Below, in pieces: positions 16,242-24,756 of a stretch of DNA of 64,000 bases. The stretch is from Occallatibacter savannae. GTDB taxonomy: Bacteria > Acidobacteriota > Terriglobia > Terriglobales > Acidobacteriaceae. The notes under the pieces are model-generated. The model was not told the DNA's origin, did not search any database, and saw only the letters and a program-made list of their open reading frames with translations. The position numbers were made by a program, and so were the translations under genes. The stretch is from positions 124,001 to 188,000 of the forward strand of contig NZ_QFFY01000006.1 in NCBI RefSeq assembly GCF_003131205.1, given 5' to 3'. How positions within the stretch are numbered: the first letter of the stretch is position 1; each line of letters opens with the position of its first letter.

Positions 16242-16505
16242 TCATGCAACTGCGACACGGCGATCTGCTGGCACCGTGCTGCGGGCGATCAGTGCGTCCA
16301 GTGATGCGCGACTTAGGCGCACGCTGCGACCGATGCGCACAACCTCAATGCGACGACCCGAAATCCAATGACGAATCGTGACTTCACTGAGACCGACGTA
16401 TTGGGCAGATTGTGAAACCGTCAGAAGTTTTGCGCTCGCAGCGGCAGGGCGGCGAACGTGAAGACGCACCCGTATCGGGGCCTTTTTAGAGGCTCTTCGA
16501 GACAT
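16242..16505 (-). CDS. xis: Excisionase-family helix-turn-helix protein
   Basis: 87 residues. After a basic leader comes a MerR/excisionase-type winged helix: LLTVSQSAQYVGLSEVTIRHWISGRRIEVVRIGRSVRLSRASL shows the usual order of helix-turn-helix (VSQSAQYVGLS), recognition helix and wing (RIGRSVRL). These proteins direct excision or act as element repressors/activators. It is the first gene of the minus-strand replication operon, 42 bp upstream of the primase, and faces a 230-bp intergenic region holding a 16-bp palindrome, so it is the prime candidate to bind there. No ATP or catalytic motif. Confidence 0.82.
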   Translation of the reverse strand: MSRRASKKAPIRVRLHVRRPAAASAKLLTVSQSAQYVGLSEVTIRHWISGRRIEVVRIGRSVRLSRASLDALIARSTVPADRRVAVA

Positions 16506-16657
16506 GAGATTTGCTCCGATTCAGTAGTGCCTCAAACTGAGGTCACTGGGCGAGGGGTATTGCATCCTTCTGGGGCGGGTGAAAGAGCCGTTCTTTCACG
16601 CACCACACAGAATCAAATCTAACTATATCTAGCTTACCATAACGTGTTTAAAATGAA

Positions 16658-16673
16658 CATGTTATATAACATG
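16658..16673. promoter_or_regulatory. Perfect 16-bp palindrome in the divergent promoter region
   Basis: CATGTTATATAACATG reads the same on both strands. It lies between the excisionase-like gene (minus) and the exported protein gene (plus), in an AT-rich stretch that could hold both promoters. A lysogeny-type operator bound by a dimeric regulator is the simplest reading. Confidence 0.6.
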
Positions 16674-16735
16674 CTGAACGCCAAAACCCGCGCCAAGACT
16701 GCTCAGTTCGTCGATTCAGGTAATAGCATGGCAGC

Positions 16736-17227
16736 ATGGTCAACAGGCAAGTTTGGATCACTCTACTGTTCGTCAGTGTTCTATGTGGTGGTGCGCAATC
16801 GGCTGCCGCTCAGATGTCGGAAAATGAACTGAATCACCTCCTGGATACCACTGAGCGCCTATTGCCTAGATGGGAACTGGCTCTCAGACAAATCGACCCG
16901 TCAAAGAATTCCTCTATTAGTTACCAGGTTGGTAAAGTGTTCGAGATCAATTACCGCATGGGAAGAGAGCAAGTACGCGGTGCCCACGAGACGATAGACC
17001 GACTTCGGCATCATCGCACGGTATCTGACGAGCTTGCTCTTCGTGACAACCTCTGGACCTTGCGAGAAGTGGCCAGCGCGGTTGTCGATGCTCCAGAGAG
17101 CAGTTCGAGCGTTGTTGACGACTTTGTCTATCTGATGAGAGAGACATCCCCAGTAGAGAACAGGCTTGTTTCCGAAGTGATGACTAGAATTGGCGAATTG
17201 GAGTCATCCTGCGGTGCATCGAAGTAG
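16736..17227 (+). CDS. Exported hypothetical protein of the element
   Basis: 163 residues with a Sec signal peptide (VWITLLFVSVLCGGAQSAAAQ, cleavage likely after AAA). The mature part is helical and charged, with ENELNHLLDTTERLLPRWELAL and a second helical block near the end. One Cys near the C-terminus. No known domain recognised. It is the only plus-strand gene in the left two thirds of the element and starts 63 bp after the 16-bp palindrome, so it may be expressed from the integrated state. Exported satellite-encoded proteins can alter the envelope, for example to exclude phage, but nothing in the sequence proves that. Confidence 0.62.
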   Translation: MVNRQVWITLLFVSVLCGGAQSAAAQMSENELNHLLDTTERLLPRWELALRQIDPSKNSSISYQVGKVFEINYRMGREQVRGAHETIDRLRHHRTVSDELALRDNLWTLREVASAVVDAPESSSSVVDDFVYLMRETSPVENRLVSEVMTRIGELESSCGASK

Positions 17228-17232
17228 TTGAC

Positions 17233-17937
17233 TCAGACCGTCCACGACGCTTCTCCAGTCTGTTTACGAACGTGGGCATAGAAAACGCGATCAATATATC
17301 CGATCACCGATTTCGCGTCAGATATTCGAGCTCTTACGTCGGTGGCGCTCAAGCCGACTGGCATTCCATCATGCGCCATCTCAGTTCGAACATCATTGAA
17401 CGACGTGAGCAGATTCTCGACGTTCTTCTGCGCCACTGCGGCCAACTTAGCGAACACAGAATCTATTCCGCACCGTCTGAATAGGCGCTTTATGTTGTTG
17501 GGGGACGGATACTTGCAATCAGAGTACAGGCGGCGCGGCTGGAAGGCTGGTATCACTTCCCCATTCTTCGCGAATAGAAAGATGTCATTCCCAACCAGAC
17601 CTCCAATTTCAGGAAGGAAGTCGGACTCGTTCTGTCGAAGAATGAACTTCTTGTATGCGCCTTCAATTGCCGGGTCGTTTAGCAGAAATGCTCTGGTATT
17701 CAATGGCAACAGATCGGTGTTGATACCGTTCGCCAGCAATGCTCTGCACCAGTCGGAGACAAGGGTCTCTAAGTACGATTCGAATCCTGCGCTTGTGAGA
17801 ATGACTGCACTGCAAAGTGCATAATTCTGAACACTTGTCGAGGTACACGCGGGTGAGAAGGCATCTTTCAATGTCGTCAGAACGACACCGACATCCGCGA
17901 TGAACTGCTTGCGCGCCCGGCTGTAGCGGTATGGCAT
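17233..17937 (-). CDS. RiboL-PSP-HEPN / MAE_28990-type HEPN protein
   Basis: 234 residues, all-helical. Near the C-terminus is VRTEMAHDG, the HEPN ribonuclease motif R-x4-H (Arg184, His189). The N-terminal helix pair with SAGFESYLETLVSDWC and the overall size fit the RiboL-PSP-HEPN / MAE_28990 group. HEPN proteins of this kind are typically RNases acting as toxins or abortive-infection effectors. The gene starts 3 bp after the stop of the DUF262 gene, so the two are translationally coupled. Predicted role: effector, with DUF262 as sensor or regulator. The pairing is visible here; the immune role is inferred. Confidence 0.78.
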   Translation of the reverse strand: MPYRYSRARKQFIADVGVVLTTLKDAFSPACTSTSVQNYALCSAVILTSAGFESYLETLVSDWCRALLANGINTDLLPLNTRAFLLNDPAIEGAYKKFILRQNESDFLPEIGGLVGNDIFLFAKNGEVIPAFQPRRLYSDCKYPSPNNIKRLFRRCGIDSVFAKLAAVAQKNVENLLTSFNDVRTEMAHDGMPVGLSATDVRARISDAKSVIGYIDRVFYAHVRKQTGEASWTV

Positions 17938-17940
17938 GGT

Positions 17941-19053
17941 CTAGAAGTGTTGGGAGATGAGCTGCCGCATTGATGTTATGCGCGTTCTGACACGTTCTTC
18001 GTCGCTCGTCGCCCTTGAAATCGTTCGCTGAAACTCTTCATCGTAGAAAAGCTCCCCAAGGTCAGAGTGAAATGCGGCGCGGTTAGGCTCGCGAATGTTC
18101 TGAGCAGTCAGCCCTGATCTACTCACTGCAACCATCTCAGCGTCGAATAAAGCCGCGTTGAAAGAGCTGACGATTCTGTTGTTGTGATGAACGTCGAAGA
18201 TAGCGAATGCTGCGCCTCCTAAGAGTGCTTCGACCGCAGCAGTAGTTCGGTCAAATACTGCTAGGAAATCTTGCAACTGATCTTGCGAGGCATCACGATT
18301 GCGCTCAGTGAAACTGTTCAGATACCCAGCCAGAGGCTTCTCGTAGTGTTCGAAGTCTGTTTGAAGAGCAAGAAAACGGATCAGAAACTCTTCGGCTTTC
18401 ATTCGTTTGTTGTTGCCAGCGTGCACCAGTCTTCGCCATTCCTCGCGTCTTGCCGTTCTACCCACCCATTCAACAAAGGGGCCGTGAAAAATGCCGTGCC
18501 GAAGTTCCTGAGGAGACAACTCGATGGCCCCGCTGTTTAGCCGCTCAAAGACATCGAACTTCACCTGCGGGTGCGTGTCCTTCATGATTACGATGCATCG
18601 CAACGTGCGATTCAGTATGTGTCTTTGAAAACGTGGATCCAACTCCTCAAACTTCAAGCCGTCGAGTTCAGGGTATGCTGTCAATCCTGAAAGCTCGAAC
18701 TCGTTATTCAGAAATTTTCGTATCGACTGAAGACGTTGATTTCCGTCTATTACGGAAAGCCTCTCGTCACGCTCTTGGCTGAGATAAATCACCGGAATAG
18801 GGCACTGAATTATGAGCGATTCGATCAGTCGAGACGCTTGAGGCTTTTTCCAGACATATCCTCGCTGGAACTCCGGTATGAAAAGACTTTTTTCTCTACT
18901 ATTGAGCTTGTCGTAAATAGTTGCTATCGAGAAGTCATACGTCTCAGTGTGAAGTCGTCGCTGCTCGGGCGGAATCGACAGAATCGAATCTGCATGTGGT
19001 TCTTCTGACGGAAAGAGCTTATCTGCCAGTGCGCCTTCGGGAGTTTTAGGCAT
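17941..19053 (-). CDS. DUF262 protein (ParB/Srx-fold), no nuclease tail
   Basis: About 370 residues from the ATG at 19053 (an ATG at 19077 is in frame but lacks a ribosome site; GGGGGA stands 11 nt before 19053). The DUF262 hallmarks are present: FIPEFQRGYVW (67-76 of the longer form) and VIDGNQRLQSI (109-119), the DGxQR motif that binds or hydrolyses nucleotides in GmrSD- and SspE-like proteins. FERLNSGAIELSPQELRHG follows, typical of the family. No DUF1524/HNH module follows, unlike GmrSD type IV restriction. It is directly upstream of, and coupled to, the HEPN gene, suggesting a two-gene DUF262-HEPN defence or toxin module. Confidence 0.85.
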   Translation of the reverse strand: MPKTPEGALADKLFPSEEPHADSILSIPPEQRRLHTETYDFSIATIYDKLNSREKSLFIPEFQRGYVWKKPQASRLIESLIIQCPIPVIYLSQERDERLSVIDGNQRLQSIRKFLNNEFELSGLTAYPELDGLKFEELDPRFQRHILNRTLRCIVIMKDTHPQVKFDVFERLNSGAIELSPQELRHGIFHGPFVEWVGRTARREEWRRLVHAGNNKRMKAEEFLIRFLALQTDFEHYEKPLAGYLNSFTERNRDASQDQLQDFLAVFDRTTAAVEALLGGAAFAIFDVHHNNRIVSSFNAALFDAEMVAVSRSGLTAQNIREPNRAAFHSDLGELFYDEEFQRTISRATSDEERVRTRITSMRQLISQHF

Positions 19054-19246
19054 TGCGGGCAATATCCCCCATTGCAAAACAATCTGTGGCTGAACAACCT
19101 ACCTTATCATGCGAGATTTCACATTCACATCAGAGCAATGGCTCAGGAATCTTCAAAGACGTGAAATGGCGTGGTACAATCGAACCGGTCGATGCGGAAG
19201 CAGCGGCTAAAATCCAATGACCGGAAGGTCGGGGAGGAATCCCATC

Positions 19247-19705
19247 ATGCAGGAAACACTAAATCAGCTTTCTGAACTGTCCCGCCTAGCTGAAACCCTC
19301 AACAAAGAGACTGATCTGTACTCTGAGGCACTCGCCCAGCTTGAAGATAAGCTGAAGCGAATAAACCTCGGCGTTCAATCATGGGTAATTCTGAATGAAA
19401 CTGCTGACTCTGGCTCAGCAAGTAGAAGTTCTGCGCTTCGAAACATGTTTGGATTCGCAAAGACTCAGGACGGGTGGGGATTTGCAATCAAGCAGGTGAG
19501 AGTTGAGCGGGGATTTTACCAAAACGATGAAGAATGTCCTTGGGAGAATCTCTACGACGAGAGCGAGCCGAAGTTGCTTCTGAAGAGCTCAAGGGAGATG
19601 AGAATTCTGGCCTCTGGAAGGCTGGAGCTTCTCCTTCAAACTCTGCATGAAGACACTAAAGCTACCATCAAATCTCTTCAAACTGCGCGCAAACTAGCTG
19701 AGTGA
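19247..19705 (+). CDS. Hypothetical coiled-coil protein near attR
   Basis: 152 residues from the ATG at 19247, preceded by GGGGAGGA about 9 nt upstream; an ATG at 19217 is also in frame. The N-terminal third (LNQLSELSRLAETLNKETDL, EALAQLEDKLKRINLGV) is a coiled coil. A central beta-like portion (WVILNETADS; WGFAIKQVRVERG) and a C-terminal helix (ILASGRLELLLQTLHEDTKA) follow. No family recognised. It is the last element gene before attR and is transcribed away from the divergent DUF262 gene, a position often occupied by cargo. Involvement with the DUF262-HEPN pair is possible but unproven. Confidence 0.62.
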   Translation: MQETLNQLSELSRLAETLNKETDLYSEALAQLEDKLKRINLGVQSWVILNETADSGSASRSSALRNMFGFAKTQDGWGFAIKQVRVERGFYQNDEECPWENLYDESEPKLLLKSSREMRILASGRLELLLQTLHEDTKATIKSLQTARKLAE

Positions 19706-19708
19706 CCA

Positions 19709-19760
19709 GAGACCTTTTAGGGCAGGCGGCACTCTGTAGATCGTCTGCCCCAAAAGGGTC
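19709..19760. terminator. Stem-loop after the last element gene
   Basis: GACCTTTTAGGGCAG and CTGCCCCAAAAGGGTC are imperfectly inverted with a loop of about 20 nt, right after the stop at 19705. A short A-run follows rather than T, so on the plus strand this is a hairpin of unknown terminator strength. Confidence 0.45.
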
Positions 19761-19765
19761 AAAAA

Positions 19766-19785
19766 TGAGGGCGAAAGTGAGGGTA
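19766..19785. promoter_or_regulatory. Right copy of the 20-bp terminal repeat
   Basis: Exact copy of 10175-10194. On the minus strand it reads YPDYPHFRPHF-stop, similar to the integrase C-terminal YPHFRPH, so it may be an arm-type site or the fossil tail of another integrase. A run of short GTAC-containing words (GGTACAAAACCGTACC) follows at 19791-19807. Confidence 0.5.
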
Positions 19786-19926
19786 GTCAGGGTACAAAAC
19801 CGTACCAAAACGTACCACTCAGCCCATGTCGGTTTTCAGGGGTAGGGAAGCGCGAAACCCTTATAGATATTGAAGAAGCCGCATGTTCATTGACTAACGT
19901 GACTGGCCCTCAGTTTTCGCCCGTAC

Positions 19927-19974
<48 letters not shown>

Positions 19975-20245
19975 GTTTATTATCAACAACTTACAGGTTA
20001 GACAGAATTCTTTATGTTGCAGTTTTCGGTATTAGCGTTCGGCTAAGTGCTTGATTTTACACATCAGTGATCATCAGCTAGCAAATCACCGAATGATCGT
20101 AAAACGCGCTTGCCGTGAATCTCCCGCAAACTCAACGACTTTCGCGCGTGCTGATCAGGTTTACGATAGGTCGCTGTGGGTAGTTCTGTGGGTGGTCGCA
20201 TTTAGTCTCGCGATCAAAACGGACCTGGCGAGAGCGGCACAGGCG
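19975..20245. repeat. Diverged 270-bp repeat after att copy 2, with integrase-tail relic
   Basis: Shares ordered blocks with 40073-40335: TTTATT..TCAAC.ACTTAC, AAGTG.TTGATT, TTGCCGT.AATCT and GGTCGCTGTGGGT.GTT.TGTGGGT. On the minus strand the last block encodes TTHRTTHSDL-x-stop (the other copy MTHKTTHSDL), facing the att site exactly as a tyrosine integrase C-terminus would. No longer integrase frame is left. The remaining spacer to 20539 holds nothing else that I can support. Confidence 0.55.
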
Positions 20246-20539
20246 CGCGAGTGAATCAATGTATGTAGAGGCGATTCAGAATTGGACCTAGAGCCAACGA
20301 TCTGAACTCCGGTAAACGCCCAGCGATTACGCCGCCGACCTGCTATCTCGCAATGCTTCAAGAGCTACTCAGAATCGCACGGTCTTATCGCTAGCGATTG
20401 CTCGACAACCCCTCGAAAGTTGTTCTGTTCCAATCGGGGACTTGAGAGCGGCCATTGCCTTCGTGACTTCGCTTGCGATCAAGATTTCGCTGGCGAAGTT
20501 TAGGCAGACTTCACAGGGACTCGTTGAACGGCGCTCTAT

Positions 20540-21040
20540 GTGATCGATACTTTTGCGAAACGCCTTGTCGTCGTAAAGCTGATGGAGGATGCTAGAGGGA
20601 TGAGACTTGACGGAAGCTCAAGCCACAAGTTTGGAAAGAGTCGTATCCCGGCAGATCAGCTTTCAAGGGGAAAGGCCAAGCGGAGCATTATTCGCGCTTC
20701 GTTACACACGGATGAACCCCGCGATATTGCGTTTCGTCGGATCATTCTCTCAATTCCGCCAGGGAAGGTGAGCACATACGGTGGCGTCGCTGCTGCAGCC
20801 GGCTATCCACGCCTCCATCGAGCCGTTGCGAGGCTGCTGAGAACTGATCCACCTGATCAGCTGCCGTGGCATCGAGTGCTCGGCGCAGGCGGCGAGATCA
20901 AGCTCAAAGGAGCAGCTGCACGTGAGCAGCGAGCAAGACTCAAATTAGAGGGAGTTCGGTTCCGCGGTGAGCGCGTCGACATGGTCCGGTTCGAACATGC
21001 TCTTAAGCCTTGGGAAGTTTATAAGGATCTCCAGATCTGA
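20540..21040 (+). CDS. Alkyltransferase-like protein (ATL)
   Basis: 166 residues. The C-terminal MGMT fold is plain: AFRRIILSIPPGKVSTYGGVAAAAGYPRLHRAVARLL, then LPWHRVLGAGGEIKL. The active-site PCHRV of O6-alkylguanine methyltransferases is PWHRV here, the Cys-to-Trp change seen in E. coli-type ATL (YbaZ). Such proteins bind O6-alkylguanine without repairing it and hand the lesion to nucleotide excision repair. The N-terminal 60 residues are basic and may not be native: ATLs are about 100-130 aa, so an internal start is possible. A true Ogt is encoded 1.8 kb downstream, so the two are complementary. Confidence 0.85.
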   Translation: MIDTFAKRLVVVKLMEDARGMRLDGSSSHKFGKSRIPADQLSRGKAKRSIIRASLHTDEPRDIAFRRIILSIPPGKVSTYGGVAAAAGYPRLHRAVARLLRTDPPDQLPWHRVLGAGGEIKLKGAAAREQRARLKLEGVRFRGERVDMVRFEHALKPWEVYKDLQI

Positions 21041-21086
21041 CCAAAACGAATTCGAGAACAGCCTTTTCTCGATGCGCTCGTTCTCT

Positions 21087-22586
21087 TTAGCGTGACGTGG
21101 GCTTGATGAAAAGCCAACCGGCAACTGTTCCGGTGAATACAGAGCAGGCCCCAATCCATATCACCGCCCGATATGCCTCGACAAACGATTCGGCGATTGC
21201 GCGGGCTGCTTCCGGACTCGAGGTCTTGACCGCTGCAAGTTGTAATCGGCCGGCAAGAATCTGCGCTGCTTCCGCACTTGGCAAGCTGAGTTGCGCCAAC
21301 CTCTGATCAAGAGTGTGCGTGAAAATCATTACCAGAATTGCTCCGAAAGCCGCGACTGCAATCAAGGAAGCAAGGCGCGACACGGCGTTGTTAATTCCGG
21401 ATGCTACTCCCGCGTGTGACTCAGGAACGGCGTTCATGACTGTTGTGGTGAGTGGAGCCACGGTGATCGCCATTCCGAGCGACGTAACGAGTACGGCAGG
21501 CAAAAAGGATTTCCAGTAATGCCCATCTTGCGGCGCCAAAGCGAACGCGACATAGCCGCCGGTTGTGATGAACGGGCCAATAGTGAGCGGCAACCGAGCT
21601 CCGTAGCGCTCTACCAATCGGCCAGCCCAGCGAGACAAAACGAGCATGATCAATACAAACGGCGAGAAGGCCGCGCCCGCTTTCGTGGCGGAGTAATGTT
21701 GAATCTGAATCAGATCTAGAGGGAAGAAAAACAGTAGAGCACCCAGAGGTGCATAAACGAGAAACGTTAATAGATTCGCGCCGGTGAAGTTGCGGGAGCG
21801 GAATAGACCGAACGGAACCATCGGCGATTCAGCACGTTGTTCGATGAAGCTGAATGCAGCTAGTGCCATCACCCCGCCAACCGCAACGGCTGCCAAAATG
21901 GCGTGGCTGTTCATCGAAGGCCACTCGATCAGCGCATAAGTGATTCCCACCAATCCGATGGTTGTGAAAGCTGCACCCGGCCAATCCAGACGGCCCTTCG
22001 CGCCTTCATCCCGTGCCTCTGGCACAGAAGAGCAGAGGATGACAACGATTGCCGCAAGTGGCAAATTCAGAAGAAACACCCAGCGCCAGCTGAAATGCTC
22101 GATCAGCCAGCCGCCTGCTACTGGTCCGACAGCCGCGGTGATTGCGGAGAACCCAGACCAGGTTCCAATCGCCCGTCCTCGTTCGCTTTCGGGAAATGCA
22201 GCAGTAATCAATGCAAGACTGCCTGGGACTAGGAGAGCCGCTCCAGCGCCTTGGATCGTTCGCGCGACGATCAGCCAATGAGGACTCTGTGCCAGACCAC
22301 ACGCCACTGAGGAAACCGCAAAGAGAAGGATTCCGCAGATGTAGACCCTTTTCCGACCATAGCGATCTCCAAGCGAACCACCAACGAGAAGAAGTGAGGC
22401 TAGCGTGAGCGCATAAGCCTCTACGACCCACTGCACGACCGATATATCGACTTTGTAGTCCCTTTGCAGGGCTGGCAAGGCAAGGTTGACTACCGTGCCG
22501 TCCAGAAATGCCATGCTTGAACCGAGAATTGTCGCAGCAAGAACGATGGTCGCTGTCTTGGTCGTCACTATGGTGCTGTCCTGCAT
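21087..22586 (-). CDS. DHA2-family MFS multidrug efflux permease
   Basis: About 499 residues from the ATG at 22586 (GGAG 8 nt upstream); the frame runs to 22622. The start of TM1 has AFLDGTVVNLALPALQ, the DHA2 motif D1, followed by WVVEAYALTLASLLLVGGSLGDRYGRKR (motif A). Fourteen hydrophobic segments are expected for this EmrB/QacA-like family, which exports drugs and other toxic compounds by proton antiport in the inner membrane. No EmrA-like adaptor is adjacent. It is transcribed opposite to both repair genes around it. Substrate cannot be predicted. Confidence 0.9.
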   Translation of the reverse strand: MQDSTIVTTKTATIVLAATILGSSMAFLDGTVVNLALPALQRDYKVDISVVQWVVEAYALTLASLLLVGGSLGDRYGRKRVYICGILLFAVSSVACGLAQSPHWLIVARTIQGAGAALLVPGSLALITAAFPESERGRAIGTWSGFSAITAAVGPVAGGWLIEHFSWRWVFLLNLPLAAIVVILCSSVPEARDEGAKGRLDWPGAAFTTIGLVGITYALIEWPSMNSHAILAAVAVGGVMALAAFSFIEQRAESPMVPFGLFRSRNFTGANLLTFLVYAPLGALLFFFPLDLIQIQHYSATKAGAAFSPFVLIMLVLSRWAGRLVERYGARLPLTIGPFITTGGYVAFALAPQDGHYWKSFLPAVLVTSLGMAITVAPLTTTVMNAVPESHAGVASGINNAVSRLASLIAVAAFGAILVMIFTHTLDQRLAQLSLPSAEAAQILAGRLQLAAVKTSSPEAARAIAESFVEAYRAVIWIGACSVFTGTVAGWLFIKPTSR

Positions 22587-22819
22587 GGAGGATCTCCAGT
22601 GGTGTCGACGGTGCGCAAACAACCGATTCTGATCTCAGTAAATAGGATGGATGCACGAAAGGTTCTCTGCAACTCAATGCTGGATGAATTCCGGCTAGAG
22701 AACATTTGGCCGGATATGCATCTTTATTGGCAGTGCCTGGAGGGTCGTCGGTACATCCACTGGCTGGACATCCAGGAAGATCTGATGCCCTAAATCCATA
22801 TTCAAATGGGTGGCCGCCA

Positions 22820-23374
22820 ATGAAACGGAAGGATAATACGACGAATCTGTCATTCAAAGTTGTTCCATCGCCTATCGGAAAGCTCAAGCTGGTCGCCAGT
22901 GATAGCGGGCTGCTCGCCATTCTTTGGGAGAACGACAATCCTCGCCGTGTTCGTCTTTCTGAATTGGTCGAGCGCACCGACCATCCGATACTGCTCCGCG
23001 CTGAGAAGCAACTTGAAGAGTATTTTGCTGGCGATCGAGACTGCTTCACCATACCACTCGATATGAGGGGCACAAACTTTCAGAAGCAGGTGTGGAAGGC
23101 ATTGCTCGGAATCCCTTTCGGACAGACCAGTACTTATGGACAACTAGCAAATCAACTCGGAAACCCAAGAGCCACCCGTGCCGTTGGTGCCGCGAACGGC
23201 CGGAATCCGTTAGCGATCCTCGTACCCTGCCATCGCGTAGTTGGTTTTTCGGGTAAGCTCACCGGTTTCGCAGGTGGTCTCGATGCAAAGGCACATCTGC
23301 TCAAGCTGGAAAGACGCGAAGGCACGCTGTTCACTCCGCGAAATTTTCAATTGTCACGGAACGCCGCAAAATAA
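22820..23374 (+). CDS. ogt: O6-methylguanine-DNA methyltransferase
   Basis: 184 residues from the ATG at 22820; the frame is open further upstream but the N-terminal strand SFKVVPSPIGKLKLVAS of the Ogt fold starts just after this ATG. The C-terminal domain carries FQKQVWKALLGIPFGQTSTYGQLA, the Arg finger segment RAVGAANGRNPLAILVPCHRVVG with active-site Cys in PCHRV, and GFAGGLDAKAHLL. It removes alkyl groups from O6-guanine by irreversible transfer to Cys. With the ATL and AlkA homologues nearby it forms an alkylation-resistance set. No Ada N-terminal regulatory domain is present. Confidence 0.93.
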   Translation: MKRKDNTTNLSFKVVPSPIGKLKLVASDSGLLAILWENDNPRRVRLSELVERTDHPILLRAEKQLEEYFAGDRDCFTIPLDMRGTNFQKQVWKALLGIPFGQTSTYGQLANQLGNPRATRAVGAANGRNPLAILVPCHRVVGFSGKLTGFAGGLDAKAHLLKLERREGTLFTPRNFQLSRNAAK

Positions 23375-23571
23375 GGCCCGACCGTTAGCTGAGTCGCGTC
23401 CACTATCAAGAAAACGTTGAAGTCCGCATTCAGGTAAGTTACCCAATCTAAAAATCGGTGCGATGGCCTCGCGCCCAGCAATTCCAAGAGTTTGGCAGAA
23501 TTTGCCCTCTATTTGTCAGAGTTCCGACTGACCTCCAAACATCCAAAATCTGTTTTCAATGGGAGGTTTCG

Positions 23572-24756
23572 ATGGATCGGCGTTTGCTTGTTTTAGCTCT
23601 CGGAATGTTCGCACTCGGAACGGACAGCTTTGTTGTAGCAGGAGTTCTTCCTGAAATCTCCAGAGCATTCGGCGTAAGTATCGGGGCAGCCGGGCAAATG
23701 ACGACCGCATATGCCATCACCTACGCTCTGATGGCGCCACTGATTGCGGCTGTAGCCGCTCACGTTCCACGCAAGCGCATGCTATTGGCTGCCCTTGGTG
23801 TTTTCGCGGTAGCCAATCTACTCACCGCGAGCGCCCCGAACTTTGCTATCGCAATGGCCAGCCGCATTCTCGCAGGTATCGGTGCGGCAATGTTCGCCCC
23901 TACTGCAACGGGAGCTGCCGCTACGATTGTCGCACCAGAAAGGCGGGGCCACGCACTCTCAATCGTGATCGCAGGATTGACGGTCGCGACCGCCCTAGGA
24001 TCCCCAATCGGGGCTGTCATCGGAGGATTGGGCGATTGGCGGTGGACGATGGCCTTTGTCTCCGCACTCGCTGTGGGTGCTCTTATTGGCGTGGGTCTAT
24101 TGCTGGCGGAAATACCCCTACCTCCGAAGATCACTCTCAGACAGCGGGTTGCGCCTGTGGCAGATCCGCGCGTTGCGCTCACACTTCTATGCACGTGGGT
24201 ATATCAGAGCGGTCATTTCATCATCTATACGTACTTCACCGTGGTCTTCGACAGAGCTATCGGCCACAACGCGCTGTTGACCGGCGCACTCTTGGTCATC
24301 TGGGGCGTGAGCGGTACAGTGAGCAACTTGGTTTCTGGTCGGCTGGCTGACTCCATAGGTGACCGAAAACTGATTCTTGCAATGCTGGTTGTGCTGACTC
24401 TAGTCGTCGCGACGTTCTCCTGGACTGCAGCAAGCCTCTGGACGACCGTACCTGCACTGATTGTCTACGGGGCCGTCAGTTGGGGACTACTCGCGCCCCA
24501 ACAACGCCGCCTGGTCCATCTTGCTCCGCAAACGGCGCCGGTTGTATTGGGGCTGAATACTTCTTTCACGTACCTTGGGGTTACAGTCGCTGGCGTAATC
24601 GGCGCACTTGGCATCCCTGCATTTGGCGCGCATCATCTCGGCTATCTTGGCGCGTCAATAGTTGCTGTATCTTTGGTTGTCGCTGAAATGGCCAGCTGGA
24701 GGATTAGTATGGCAAACACCGCAAAACCAGTCGTCAAGCTAGCAGAGGCTCAATAG
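23572..24756 (+). CDS. MFS efflux permease, DHA1 (AraJ/Bcr-like)
   Basis: About 394 residues from the ATG at 23572, which has GGGAGG 8 nt upstream; the frame extends to 23458 without a good site. TM1 motif GMFALGTDSFVVAGVLPEI and a following PLIAAVAAHVPRKRML (motif A variant) mark the DHA1 12-TM drug or sugar exporter branch. A later RLADSIGDRKLI repeats motif A at the start of the second half, as expected from the internal duplication. Inner-membrane proton antiporter; substrate unknown. It stands between ogt and the sigma-factor gene, all on the plus strand but with spacers too long for a tight operon. Confidence 0.88.
   Translation: MDRRLLVLALGMFALGTDSFVVAGVLPEISRAFGVSIGAAGQMTTAYAITYALMAPLIAAVAAHVPRKRMLLAALGVFAVANLLTASAPNFAIAMASRILAGIGAAMFAPTATGAAATIVAPERRGHALSIVIAGLTVATALGSPIGAVIGGLGDWRWTMAFVSALAVGALIGVGLLLAEIPLPPKITLRQRVAPVADPRVALTLLCTWVYQSGHFIIYTYFTVVFDRAIGHNALLTGALLVIWGVSGTVSNLVSGRLADSIGDRKLILAMLVVLTLVVATFSWTAASLWTTVPALIVYGAVSWGLLAPQQRRLVHLAPQTAPVVLGLNTSFTYLGVTVAGVIGALGIPAFGAHHLGYLGASIVAVSLVVAEMASWRISMANTAKPVVKLAEAQ

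Noticed and set aside
22006..23073. 355-codon minus-strand frame across the MFS start and ogt
   Set aside because: Mixed composition, contains no family motif and covers the well-supported ogt and MFS genes.
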